In this document: piece by piece, positions 37,360 through 46,021 of the stretch
Layout of the letters: each line of letters opens with the position of its first letter
Numbering within the stretch: position 1 is the first letter of the stretch
DNA from: Streptomyces sp. ERV7
Lineage (GTDB): Bacteria; Actinomycetota; Actinomycetes; Streptomycetales; Streptomycetaceae
Direction: 5' to 3'
DNA length: 64,000 bases
Assembly (NCBI RefSeq): GCF_001653515.1
Contig: NZ_LYOY01000051.1
Coordinates: 248,001-312,000 of the forward strand
The notes under the pieces: generated by a model
What the model was told of the DNA's origin: nothing
Databases searched by the model: none
The model's input: only the letters and a program-made list of their open reading frames with translations
Translations under genes and position numbers: made by a program

Positions 37360-38667
37360 GTGAGCGACAGCTGGGTGGGCGGGGACATCGGCGGCATCCG
37401 CGCGATGGGCGACGCCTACAAGAACGCCAAGCACGACCTCGAATCGATCGTGAAGCCGCTCGGCACGGTCGTCGAGCAACTGGCCAAGGACGCGGCCTGG
37501 GAGGGCGAGGCGGCCGAGTCGTTCCGCGCCAAGTGGAGCGAGGACGCACTGACCGCGGGCGGGTTCGCGGAGCTGGTCCACGCGACCGGCGAGATCCTCT
37601 CCACGCTCGCCGACCACCTCTCCTGCGCCGAGAGCGCGCTGCAGAACGCCGAGGACGTCGCCGTGAAGGCGGGCGTCCCCATGGGCCCCAAGGGCGTCCC
37701 CGGCCGGCTGATGACCAACAACCCGCCCAGCGACAAAGAACAGAAGGCGATCGATGCGCTCCACGACTACGGGAGCGTGCGCGACGAGATCCTGCACACC
37801 GCCCAGCAGGCCCGCCTCGACGCGGCCGAGGCGCTCAACAAGCTGTACGAGGAGGACACCACCGAGGTGTCGCACGGCGACAAGGTCACCATCGCCGACT
37901 ATCTGCGCGGCCTGTACGCGTACGACTCCGAGCGCACCCGGGTCAAGGGCCACGACGCCGCCGACAAGCTGGACGCCGCCAAGAAGGAGGCGGACGAGGC
38001 GAAGAAGGACCTGCGGGCCGAGCGCAAGGACTGGCAGAAGCAGGGCAGGTCGCTGCCCAAGGACTCCCCGGCCCGGCTCGCCTACAAGGACGCGCTGACC
38101 GAGCTCGACAGCCTGGAGACCGACATCGCCCGCGCCGAGCACGGCAGTTCGGCGCTCCCGTACGACCATGCGCTCAATGTGAAGGTCGTGGACGCGGCGG
38201 ACGCGCTGAAGCTGGGCAAGGGCCTGGAGAAGCTGCCGGACTTCCTCAAGGAGATCCCGGTCGTCGACGTCGCCGCAGCGAGCGTCTGCGGCCTCCTGGA
38301 GGCGAAGGACGACCACGACAAGGGCTGGTCGTGGACGCACTCGGTGGTGGTGGACGGGGGCGCGGCGCTGGGCGGGCTCGCGGCGGGCTCCGCAGCCGTG
38401 GCGCTGGTCGCGAGCTCGGAGATCACCGTGCCGGTGGCCGTGGTCGCCGGAGTCGGCGGCCTCGTCATCATCGGCACGACGGATCTGCTCGACGAGGCGT
38501 TCCACGAGCACTGGAGCGAGGACATCCACGACCACGGAGTGGTGGGCGGCATCCTGCACGGTTCCGCCAACGTGGCCTCCGACACGTGGGATGACGTCAC
38601 TCGGCTCGGCAGCGATGCCAAGGACGGAGCGAAGAAGGAGTGGCATGGCTTCACGAGCCTCTTCTGA
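37360..38667 (+). CDS. Candidate large type VII secretion substrate with WXG-like N-terminus
   Basis: The product has 435 residues. Residues 1-100 are a WXG100-like helical hairpin with WEGEAAESFRAKW at the turn. Residues about 110-290 are a charged, coiled-coil-rich middle (KKEADEAKKDLRAERKDWQK). Residues about 315-385 form a Gly/Ala/Val-rich hydrophobic segment (ALGGLAAGSAAVALVASSEITV to GVGGLVIIGTTDLL), and the C-terminus is short and charged. There is no recognisable enzyme or toxin domain. It resembles LXG/polymorphic-toxin delivery proteins without a toxin tip. The start is GTG 37360. Confidence 0.65.
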   Translation: MSDSWVGGDIGGIRAMGDAYKNAKHDLESIVKPLGTVVEQLAKDAAWEGEAAESFRAKWSEDALTAGGFAELVHATGEILSTLADHLSCAESALQNAEDVAVKAGVPMGPKGVPGRLMTNNPPSDKEQKAIDALHDYGSVRDEILHTAQQARLDAAEALNKLYEEDTTEVSHGDKVTIADYLRGLYAYDSERTRVKGHDAADKLDAAKKEADEAKKDLRAERKDWQKQGRSLPKDSPARLAYKDALTELDSLETDIARAEHGSSALPYDHALNVKVVDAADALKLGKGLEKLPDFLKEIPVVDVAAASVCGLLEAKDDHDKGWSWTHSVVVDGGAALGGLAAGSAAVALVASSEITVPVAVVAGVGGLVIIGTTDLLDEAFHEHWSEDIHDHGVVGGILHGSANVASDTWDDVTRLGSDAKDGAKKEWHGFTSLF

Positions 38668-38970
38668 GCGGATGACTCCGGCGAGACTGCCCGTGGTGGG
38701 GACCACGTGGTACCGCCGGGGTCCTCGGTACTGGCTGCGGCGCGTCGGCTCGGGCTGCGCCTCCCTGCTGACGGCGGTCTTCGTGTGCGCGGTCGCGTGG
38801 GCGCTCTTCGCCGGCCTGGTCTCCGGGCTGCCTGACGGCTGGCGCGAGGTCGTCTACGCCGTCGAGGGGGTGGCGGCTGTGATCGGTCTTGGCCTGGGGT
38901 GGGCGCGCGGGCGTCGGCAGATCCGCGAGCGGCTCGCCGATCCGCCCACGCCCGAGCAGAGTCGGGCGCG
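38645..38970 (+). pseudogene. 5' part of a two-helix membrane protein gene, 3' end lost
   Basis: The frame starts at ATG 38645 (or 38672, MTPARLPVV) and encodes about 108 residues that look authentic. They include YWLRRVGSG and a membrane helix (SLLTAVFVCAVAWALFAG). A second helix follows, then RGRRQIRERLADPPTPEQSR. Beyond about 38,970 the frame runs on only as the antisense of the opposite gene, giving Arg/Gly-rich nonsense until 40105. Intact relatives next to ESX genes continue with further sequence. It overlaps the preceding gene by 23 bases. Confidence 0.75.
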
Positions 38971-39982
38971 CCTGCGCCACCGCCACGGCGTCCGCCGGTG
39001 CGGCCATCGCGGCCGCCTGCGCGGCCACGGCGTCGACCGGCTCGGCGACCGGCGGCGCGGGAACGGGCTCCGCGGGAACGGCGGCGGCTGCCACCGGCGC
39101 GGCGGTCACGTAGTCACCGGAGTCGTCGGGCTCATCGGCCGGCTGGTCGGCAGGGGCCGGGGCGGGCTCGCTGGGCCAGGCCGGGGCGGCGTCCGACGGC
39201 TCGGCGGGCGCGGACTCGGCAGCGGCCGTCTCCGCGGCGGCGGGTGCGACATCGCTCGGCTCAGCCGCAGCGGCGGGCTCGGGTCCACCCGAAGCCGCGT
39301 CGGCCTCCGAAGGGGTGCCCTCGGCCGCCTCGGGCTCGCCCGTACGGTCGGCGTCGGCCTCCTGGGCAGCGCTCACCGGGGCCTCGTCCTTGACGGACGC
39401 GTCGGCAGTCTCATCGACGGCGACCGGCGCGGGAACGACGCCGGAGTCGGCTCCCGCTACGGCGGCGCCGGACGCGGCATCCGCATCCGTATCCCCATGC
39501 GCGACCGCGACCGCGACCGCGTCCGCAGCCGTCTCCGAACCCGCCGCCTCCGCCTTCTCCGCATCCGCCGCGGCCAGCCGCTCCGCGAGCTCCCGCTTCA
39601 GGGAGCCCGGCGAGAACCGCATGGTCGCGCCGCTCTCGATGTCCCCGCCCCCGAAGGGCTGCGGCTCGGCCGCCGCCTCCGGAGCGGGAGCCGGGGTCGC
39701 CGTCTCGGCCGGGACCGGGGCGGGGCCCGGCGGCGGAGGCGTGGTCGTCCAGTTCGGCTGGAAGCCGCCGCTGGAGGGCAGCCCGGGCACGGCCACGGGC
39801 GGCCCGGCGGGCGGCGGGGGAGGCGGCGTCGCCGCGTCCGCGCTCGGCGCCGCGTTCTGCGTGTACCAGGCCGGCGGGGTGTAGTCGATGGTGAACTCAC
39901 CCGTGGGCTCGGGATCGGCGTCGGACCGATTCTCGTCGCGCGCGTTCCCGCCGGTGCGGAACTGGTCCTGATCGCTGTTCAC
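38970..39982 (-). pseudogene. 5' part of an EspI/MinD-like type VII-associated gene, 3' end lost
   Basis: From the GTG at 39982 (AAAGGA upstream) the frame encodes about 337 residues of acidic Pro/Ala-rich sequence. It begins MNSDQDQFRTGGNARDENR, has FGGGDIESGATMRFS, and then long Ala/Pro/Glu tracts. This is the N-terminal region of Streptomyces ESX proteins whose C-terminus is a MinD/ParA-like ATPase, the layout of mycobacterial EspI. No P-loop is present here: near 38,970 the frame passes into antisense of the membrane-protein gene and stops at 38651. Confidence 0.75.
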
Positions 39983-40133
39983 CGGATTCCTTTCGTTCGC
40001 AGGCCGTCCCAGCCTAATCGCCGACAACACCGCACCGGCAGGCCCGGCCACCCCTCACCGACTGTCCCCTCCATCACGTCGTGCCCGTACGCTGCCGTCA
40101 AGTGACAGCAGGACGTCACCGTGTGGCCGGAGT

Positions 40134-40150
40134 GTGAACGAACCGTTCAC
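40134..40150. promoter_or_regulatory. Perfect inverted repeat GTGAACG-N3-CGTTCAC
   Basis: Two seven-base arms separated by AAC form a 17-base palindrome, 150 bases upstream of the EspI-like gene start (- strand) and 68 bases past the end of the next upstream gene. The short spacer suits a dimeric repressor site rather than a terminator. A TTGACG on the - strand nearby (about 40,096-40,101) could be a -35 box. No regulator was identified. Confidence 0.4.
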
Positions 40151-40217
40151 GAACCCGGTCAGGATCAGTCGTACCTGCTTAATTCCTTTGTGGCGGAACG
40201 CGCTCGGCGCGGACCGC

Positions 40218-40979
40218 TCAGTCCATCCGCCGGGCGGAGCCGAGCAGTCCGGTCTCCGCGTCCGTGGCCTGGGTCATCACGAACTGGCGGTCGCGGGCAC
40301 TGCACCACAGTGTCACCCCGTCCGCCAGCGTGGACAGCGCCTCCGTCTCGGCCTGCGGGAGATGCATGATCCGCCCGATCTGCGCGGCCTCGTCCGGCGA
40401 GACCCGCTGCACACCGACCAGGTCGGACTTCTCCAGCAACCGGGGCGCCACGGGGCTCAGATACGGCAGCAGCGTCAGCACCGACTGCCACGGCCCCGAG
40501 ACCACACGCCCGCGCGGCGGCCGCATCCCGCAGTCGCGGACGACCACGACCGGCGAACCGGCGGACGCGCCCTGCGGCGGCACCCGGCCCACGTCGTGCA
40601 GCGCGATGCACTGCTGGCCGCCGCCCGCCGCCTGGGCGAGCGCAGTCCACGCGGGAGCGCGGCCGGTCTCCACGGTCACGCGCGCGCCCGTCGCCGCCGC
40701 CCGCAGGGCGAGCACCTGCGCGGTCCACAGCCCGCCGATCAGCGTCACGTCGTACGCCGTCGGGCGGTTGATGCCGAGGACCGACGGGCGGCCCGCCGCG
40801 TCCACGCCTATCACCATGCCGTCGTCGCCGACGGGCAGGGCCAGGGCCTCCACCTGGTCGGCGGAGAGCGCGTGCCGGTCGCGGCGCGGCCCGAGGAGCC
40901 CGAAGCCCAGCCGGGCGCGGCCCCTGCGCACCTCCGGAGCGGAGGGCGCGGTGGCGGGAGAGACAGAGGACGTGGTCAT
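40218..40979 (-). CDS. Conserved type VII locus protein downstream of eccE
   Basis: The product has 253 residues. I know no function; it seems specific to actinobacterial ESX loci. Notable stretches are LGFGLLGPRRDRHALSADQV, VIGVDAAGRPSVLGINRP, VVVVRDCGMRPPRG and LWCSARDRQFVMTQATDAE. There is no signal peptide or clear membrane helix, so a cytosolic accessory role is likely. Its ATG shares one base with the eccE stop (TGATG on the - strand), indicating tight coupling with the ESX membrane component. Confidence 0.65.
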   Translation of the reverse strand: MTTSSVSPATAPSAPEVRRGRARLGFGLLGPRRDRHALSADQVEALALPVGDDGMVIGVDAAGRPSVLGINRPTAYDVTLIGGLWTAQVLALRAAATGARVTVETGRAPAWTALAQAAGGGQQCIALHDVGRVPPQGASAGSPVVVVRDCGMRPPRGRVVSGPWQSVLTLLPYLSPVAPRLLEKSDLVGVQRVSPDEAAQIGRIMHLPQAETEALSTLADGVTLWCSARDRQFVMTQATDAETGLLGSARRMD

Positions 40980-42259
40980 CAGCGCGCACCCCCGAGCGGC
41001 AGTGTGGCCAGCATGCCCGGCAGCTGTTCGCGGTCCAGGCGCACCAGGCCGATCTTGACTCCGCGCGCGGTGCGCTCCAGCTCCCGGCGGGCGACCACCA
41101 GTTCCTCGTCGCTGCGGCCGGTTATCCGGACGTGTCCGGTGAGCGTGACCTCCTGGCGGTCACCGGCGGACAGCGTCAGGCTGAACGTGGTGGCGAGTGC
41201 GGGAAGCGAGGTCAGCAGGGCGACCAGCTGCGGCATCGAGGTCCCGGCGCCGCCCAGTTGGGGCCAGCGGCCCACCCAGTACGTGGTGTGGCGGCGGTCG
41301 TCGCAGCGCCAGGTCCTGGCCGTCTCCTGGGTGCGCCGCCCCGGCGTGCCCGAGCGGCCCGCCTGGGTGATCGCCATCGGGTTGGCGCAGGTCGAGGTGG
41401 CGATGGCGCCCGTCAGCTCCTGCTCGGTGAGGACCGTCGTACGGAACCCGGCGCCGGTCAGCCGGCTCGCCAGCTGGTCCGCCGCGCGCACCAGGCACTT
41501 CTGGGCGCCGGTCAGACCGCCGCCGCGCGCGGCCACCGCCTCCGCGCACAGCTCGGGGTCGAGCTTGAGCGCGATCCAGGTGATGCGCACGGCGGGCGAG
41601 CCCGTCTGGGCCTGCAGCGGGGCGTAGTTACGGGCCGCCACCGACTGCTGCGGCAGATGCGGGGCGGGCGCGGGCTGGGTGTGCTGGACGATCTGCGCGG
41701 ACTCCAGGCGGATGCCGTCCACGTCCAGCGCGTCCCGTACGAGGGAGACCGGCAGCGGGCGGGTGCCGCGCTCGGGGCGCAGCGCCGTGGCGTCCATCTC
41801 GACCTGGAGCACGGCGGTGAGGAAGGTGCCGTCGCCCACCATGCCGACGGGGCGGCGGTCGCGGTCGCCGAATGTGTACGTCCGCAGTGCCGGGTCGCAC
41901 TCCACCGCCGGGGCGAAGCCCGGTTCGGTGCCCGCCGGGACCGGCAGGCCCGCCGCCCTGCGCGTACGCGCGCGGAGCGACAGCACCGTGCCCAGCCACT
42001 CGGGCAGCGAGCGGCGGTGGCGGCGGACGACGGCGAGCAGCACGAGCAGCGCGGCGACCACACCGGCCGGCACCAGCATCAGCGTGTCGATCACCCACGC
42101 GACGAGCAGCACGGCGGCGGCGAGCTCCACCAGCACGAGTTGTTGCAGTCGGAACGACCCGAAGTGTCCGGGCCGGGCCTTCAGACGGGGTGCGGAGGCT
42201 CCCTGGGCGGGGGCCGAAGGACCGGCGGCGGCAGGCCGCACACGCGTCGCGGACGCCAT
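40979..42259 (-). CDS. eccE: Type VII secretion protein EccE
   Basis: This 426-residue membrane protein is a component of the ESX translocon. Two hydrophobic helices lie near the N-terminus (about 50-90: LVELAAAVLLVAWVIDTLMLV and VVAALLVLLAVV), followed by a large soluble domain of the EccE type. The start is the ATG at 42259 (MASATRV) with GGTGGAG just upstream; the longer open frame is unlikely. It diverges from eccB across a 207-base spacer that must hold promoters for both directions. Confidence 0.85.
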   Translation of the reverse strand: MASATRVRPAAAGPSAPAQGASAPRLKARPGHFGSFRLQQLVLVELAAAVLLVAWVIDTLMLVPAGVVAALLVLLAVVRRHRRSLPEWLGTVLSLRARTRRAAGLPVPAGTEPGFAPAVECDPALRTYTFGDRDRRPVGMVGDGTFLTAVLQVEMDATALRPERGTRPLPVSLVRDALDVDGIRLESAQIVQHTQPAPAPHLPQQSVAARNYAPLQAQTGSPAVRITWIALKLDPELCAEAVAARGGGLTGAQKCLVRAADQLASRLTGAGFRTTVLTEQELTGAIATSTCANPMAITQAGRSGTPGRRTQETARTWRCDDRRHTTYWVGRWPQLGGAGTSMPQLVALLTSLPALATTFSLTLSAGDRQEVTLTGHVRITGRSDEELVVARRELERTARGVKIGLVRLDREQLPGMLATLPLGGAR

Positions 42260-42466
42260 CACTCCACCACCCCCCATTCGTGCGCAAGCACCCAAAACAT
42301 CCGGATTCCCCCAGCTCGGCAAGGGGTCTTGACGGCGGCTTCACCCTACCCGCCCCACAGACACCCTCGGTCAACAGGCATAGTAGGGGGCCGGTCTGAC
42401 AATCGAGGCCCGGGGACCGCAGGACCAGGTCCGACACGGGGGCCGCGCGGGGAGAGACAGAGGCGC

Positions 42467-44014
42467 ATGGCATCACGGCGGGACGAGCTCAACGCGTACA
42501 CCTTTGCGAAGAAGCGCACGGTGGCGGCGTTTCTGCAACCGTCTCCCACGGGCACGGAGGAGGGCGCTCCGCGTCCGCTGAAGGCCATCGTGCCGAGCGT
42601 GATCGTGGCCGCGCTCTGCCTCGCCGGCTTCGGCGCCTGGGGGATGTTCAAGCCCAAGGCGCCGCAGGGCTGGGACACCCCCGGCGCCAAGGTGATCGTC
42701 GGCAAGCAGTCGACGACCCGTTACGTGGTGCTGTCCACCGGCAAGGGCAAGGACAAGAAGGTCCTGCTGCACCCGGTGCTCAACCTGGCGTCGGCGCGGC
42801 TGCTGCTCGACCCGCAGAAGTTCGACGTCATCCAGGTCAGCGACGACGTCCTGGACTCGGGCAAGCTCTCGCGCGGCCCGATCCTGGGCATTCCGTACGC
42901 CCCGGACCGGCTGCCCGCCGCGGGCGAGGCCGGCAAGGCCAAGCGCTGGGCGGTCTGCGAGCAGCCCGGCGGCGGCAAGGACTCCGTCCAGAAGGCCGCG
43001 TTCGTCTTCGCCGACCGCGACTTCAAGCTGACCGACGACAAGCACCGGCTCACCGGCGGCCAGGTGATGTACGTCCAGGGCCAGAAGAACCAGGCCCGTT
43101 ACGTGGTGGACGCCAAGGGCACCAAGTACCTGGTCAAGGGCGCCCCCGGCGACCTCCTCGCCCGTACCCTCTTCGGCGCCGACGAGCAGCCGCAGCAGGT
43201 CACCGACGACTGGCTGGCCACCCTCGGAGACGGCACCCCGGTCGACTTCCCGACCATCCCCGGCACCGTGGGCGCCCCGGCCGGCACCGGCGGCGGCCTC
43301 TCGCCGCAGGAGGACAAGGTCGGCATGGTGCTGAGCGCCCAGACCGGCGCGGGCCCCCAGCAGTACCTGGTGCTGCAGGGCAAGGTCCAGCCCGTCTCCG
43401 ACTTCACGGCCTGGCTGGTGCTCAACTCCCCGCAGACCACGAAGCTCGGCATGCACGGCGACGTCAAGGAGGTCGACGCGGCCTCCATCGCGCCCAAGCC
43501 GGAGTACTTCGGCGCCACCAACAACTGGCCCGACAAGAAGGCCAAGCAGGTCAACGCGGGCGGTAGCGCCCCGGGCGCGCGCAGCACCGTGTGCAGCGTG
43601 CTGCGCAAGGTCGACGACAAGGGCAACACCACCCTGTCCACCTGGGCGGGCACCGAGTACCCGGCGGCCATCACCGCGGGCGGCACCAGCACGTACGTCA
43701 CCCCCGGCACCGGTCTGCTCTACACCCAGGTGCAGGGCAGGCAGACGCGCCCCGACGGTTCGCTCTTCCTGGTGACCGACACCGGACTGCGGTACGCGGT
43801 GCAGGCCAACGGCGACAGCGACGCCGCCCGTTCCGACATCGGCACCGGCGACCAGCAGAAGCCGGACGACGGCCGCCCCGAGCCGAGCCAGGCGCAGCAG
43901 CGCCTCGGATACGAGAAGGTCACCCCGGCCCTGGTGCCCATCAACTGGTCGGAGTTCCTGTCCAAGGGCCCCCGGCTCGACACCAACAGCGCCCGCCAGC
44001 CCCAGGGCTCGTAG
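42467..44014 (+). CDS. eccB: Type VII secretion protein EccB
   Basis: This 515-residue protein has the EccB layout. A short cytosolic N-terminus (MASRRDELNAYTFAKKR), characteristic of the family, precedes one membrane helix at about residues 38-58. A large extracytoplasmic repeat domain follows, with four repeats resembling YVVDAKGTKYLV and YLVLQGKVQPV. It anchors the ESX complex. GGAGAGACAGAGG lies before the ATG at 42467. The mycosin gene follows after 16 bases. Confidence 0.92.
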   Translation: MASRRDELNAYTFAKKRTVAAFLQPSPTGTEEGAPRPLKAIVPSVIVAALCLAGFGAWGMFKPKAPQGWDTPGAKVIVGKQSTTRYVVLSTGKGKDKKVLLHPVLNLASARLLLDPQKFDVIQVSDDVLDSGKLSRGPILGIPYAPDRLPAAGEAGKAKRWAVCEQPGGGKDSVQKAAFVFADRDFKLTDDKHRLTGGQVMYVQGQKNQARYVVDAKGTKYLVKGAPGDLLARTLFGADEQPQQVTDDWLATLGDGTPVDFPTIPGTVGAPAGTGGGLSPQEDKVGMVLSAQTGAGPQQYLVLQGKVQPVSDFTAWLVLNSPQTTKLGMHGDVKEVDAASIAPKPEYFGATNNWPDKKAKQVNAGGSAPGARSTVCSVLRKVDDKGNTTLSTWAGTEYPAAITAGGTSTYVTPGTGLLYTQVQGRQTRPDGSLFLVTDTGLRYAVQANGDSDAARSDIGTGDQQKPDDGRPEPSQAQQRLGYEKVTPALVPINWSEFLSKGPRLDTNSARQPQGS

Positions 44015-44030
44015 GGAAGGACTGACCTCA

Positions 44031-45335
44031 GTGTCGAAGCGGAAGCCATACAGGAAACCGGTGCTGGTGGGCGCGGCCACGGCCGTCGCCGCACTGACGC
44101 TCACCCCGTCCGCGTACGCGTCCCCGTCGTCCGCCCTCGGACTCGACGGCAGCGGCGAGTGCACCTTCCCCATGAAGAAGCAGATCGAGGGCCGCCCCTG
44201 GTCGCTCCAGCGGGTGCTGTTCGACGAGTTGTGGCAGGACACCAAGGGCAAGGGCGTACGGGTCGCGGTCATCGACACCGGTGTCGACATCGCCAACCCG
44301 CAGCTCAAGCCGGCGGTCGACGCGAAGAGCGGCGTCGACTACCTCAAGCCCGAGAAGGACGGCACGGGCGAGCAGAACGAGAAGCGGGGCAAGACCGGCG
44401 GCACGGTCGACGAGGTCGGCCACGGCACCAAGGTCGCGGGCATCATCGCCGCGCGCCCCCGCGCGGGCACCGGCTTCGTCGGCCTGGCGCCCGAGGCCAC
44501 GATCATCCCGATCCGCCAGAACGACGAGAAGAACAGCGGCAAGACGGACACGATGGCGAAGGCGATCGACCACGCCATCGCCCAGCACGCCGACGTCATC
44601 AACATCTCGCAGGACACGACCGAGCCGCAGGGCCCCGACTCCGACCTCGCCAAGGCCGTGCGGCGAGCCCTCGACAAGCAGATCGTGGTGGTCGCCTCGG
44701 CGGGCAACGACGGCATGAACGGCAATCTGAAGGACACCTACCCGGCGGCCTTCCCGGGCGTGCTCGCGGTCGCGTCCTCGGACCGCAACAACGAGCGCGC
44801 GGTGTTCTCGCAGCCGGGCACGTTCGTCGGGGTCGCGGCACCCGGCGTCGACGTCGTCTCCACCGTGCCGGGCAACGGCCAGTGCTCGGACAACGGGACG
44901 AGCTTCTCCGCGCCGTACGTCGCCGGGGTCGCCGCGCTGCTGCGTGCCAAGTACCCGTACGCGAAGACGAAGTGGACGGCCGCGCAGATCATCGCGCGGA
45001 TCGAGCAGACGGCGGAGCGGTCGGTCAACGGGCACGACAACTTCGTCGGCTGGGGCGTGGTCGACCCGGTCCGCGCGGTGACCGACGACTCGCCCCCGGA
45101 GGCAGCCGCCCATCCCGACCCGGGCCCGCCGAAGGCCGCGGCCCCGGACGTGGCGGCGCTGGCGGTCTCCGAGACGCCCCAGGAGCGCAACGAGCGGTAC
45201 GCCACCTACGCGTTGGGCATCGCCGCCCTGCTCGTGGCGGTGGTCGCGGGCACGGCGACGGTGATCCGGGACGCCCGCAAAAGAGGCCTGCGGAAGGTGA
45301 ACGGGGTCAACGGGGCGAACGGGTCAACGGGCTGA
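44031..45335 (+). CDS. mycP: Mycosin, subtilisin-like protease of the type VII system (first copy)
   Basis: This S8 protease has 434 residues. A signal peptide covers about 1-30 (ending AYASP). The catalytic triad is Asp in VAVIDTGVDI, His in VGHGTKVAG and Ser in NGTSFSAPYVAG. A single C-terminal helix (YALGIAALLVAVVAGTATVI) anchors it in the membrane. Mycosins stabilise and process the ESX machinery. The last codons consist of a short AACGGG-type repeat (45295-45340) giving VNGVNGANGS. It is the second gene of the eccB operon. Confidence 0.92.
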   Translation: MSKRKPYRKPVLVGAATAVAALTLTPSAYASPSSALGLDGSGECTFPMKKQIEGRPWSLQRVLFDELWQDTKGKGVRVAVIDTGVDIANPQLKPAVDAKSGVDYLKPEKDGTGEQNEKRGKTGGTVDEVGHGTKVAGIIAARPRAGTGFVGLAPEATIIPIRQNDEKNSGKTDTMAKAIDHAIAQHADVINISQDTTEPQGPDSDLAKAVRRALDKQIVVVASAGNDGMNGNLKDTYPAAFPGVLAVASSDRNNERAVFSQPGTFVGVAAPGVDVVSTVPGNGQCSDNGTSFSAPYVAGVAALLRAKYPYAKTKWTAAQIIARIEQTAERSVNGHDNFVGWGVVDPVRAVTDDSPPEAAAHPDPGPPKAAAPDVAALAVSETPQERNERYATYALGIAALLVAVVAGTATVIRDARKRGLRKVNGVNGANGSTG

Positions 45336-45382
45336 ACGGGGTTTCGGGACGAACCTGAGACGTCTTTGAGTACGGATACTCA

Positions 45383-45411
45383 TTCGGCTCCGAAACCGGA
45401 GTGACTAGAGT
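45383..45411 (+). promoter_or_regulatory. Candidate promoter of the WXG gene cluster
   Basis: TTCGGC (45383-45388) and TAGAGT (45406-45411) are 17 bases apart. An inverted repeat GAGTA-CGGA-TACTC (45368-45381) sits directly upstream. Transcription would start near 45418. The following gene has a strong ribosome-binding site before GTG 45511, so an untranslated leader of about 90 bases is likely. Confidence 0.45.
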
Positions 45412-45510
45412 GATCACATGCTTCGCGCGCTTCACGAGTGTGACGAAGCGACAGCGGTAGCGCGGCACCGGTGGCAGAGCGGTGCCGACGGGGATTTACG
45501 GGGAGGAACA

Positions 45511-46014
45511 GTGGCCGAGCCGAACGGTGGCGGCAACGGCGGCAGCAGCGGTGGCGGCGGAAAGCCGGACCTCGGGGTCGACGGGGTGAGCCTCGCCGAC
45601 TTCAAGGGCCGCATGGAGGAACTGCTGCGCAGCCTTGAGAAGTCCCCGGCGCGCCACAGCAAGATCGCCGACCAGCGGGTGCAGCCCACCTCGTACGGCA
45701 AGGGCTTCGCGGCCGCGGACGAGCTGCACAAGGCGTACGACAAGGTCCGTACGAACCTGGAGCGGCTCACCAAGATCTTCGGTGACCAGATCGAGGGCAT
45801 GGGCATCGCGGTGCACATCGCGGACAAGGGCTACGGCGGGATCGACGTGGACGAGGCCCACCGCTACCAGGCCATCCGCAAGGAGACGGAGAAGTACTAC
45901 GAGACCCCGGCGGCCGGTACGAAGCCGGCGGACCAGGGTCCGACCGCTCCGGGTACGAAGGCTCCCGACAAGGGTGGCCACGGCAACGACGCCGACTCCG
46001 GCGGTCTGAAGTAA
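45511..46014 (+). CDS. WXG-like type VII-associated helical protein
   Basis: The 167-residue product has a Gly/Ser-rich N-terminus (about 1-20), a helical core (SLADFKGRMEELLRSLEKSP to RTNLERLTKIFGDQIEG) and a Pro/Gly-rich tail. It contains YGGID, a YxxxD pattern like the ESX export signal. GGGGAGGA precedes the GTG at 45511; an in-frame ATG at 45418 lies at the predicted transcription start and cannot be excluded. The next gene starts seven bases after the stop, so they are probably a co-expressed pair. Confidence 0.65.
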   Translation: MAEPNGGGNGGSSGGGGKPDLGVDGVSLADFKGRMEELLRSLEKSPARHSKIADQRVQPTSYGKGFAAADELHKAYDKVRTNLERLTKIFGDQIEGMGIAVHIADKGYGGIDVDEAHRYQAIRKETEKYYETPAAGTKPADQGPTAPGTKAPDKGGHGNDADSGGLK

Positions 46015-46021
46015 AGGGGGC

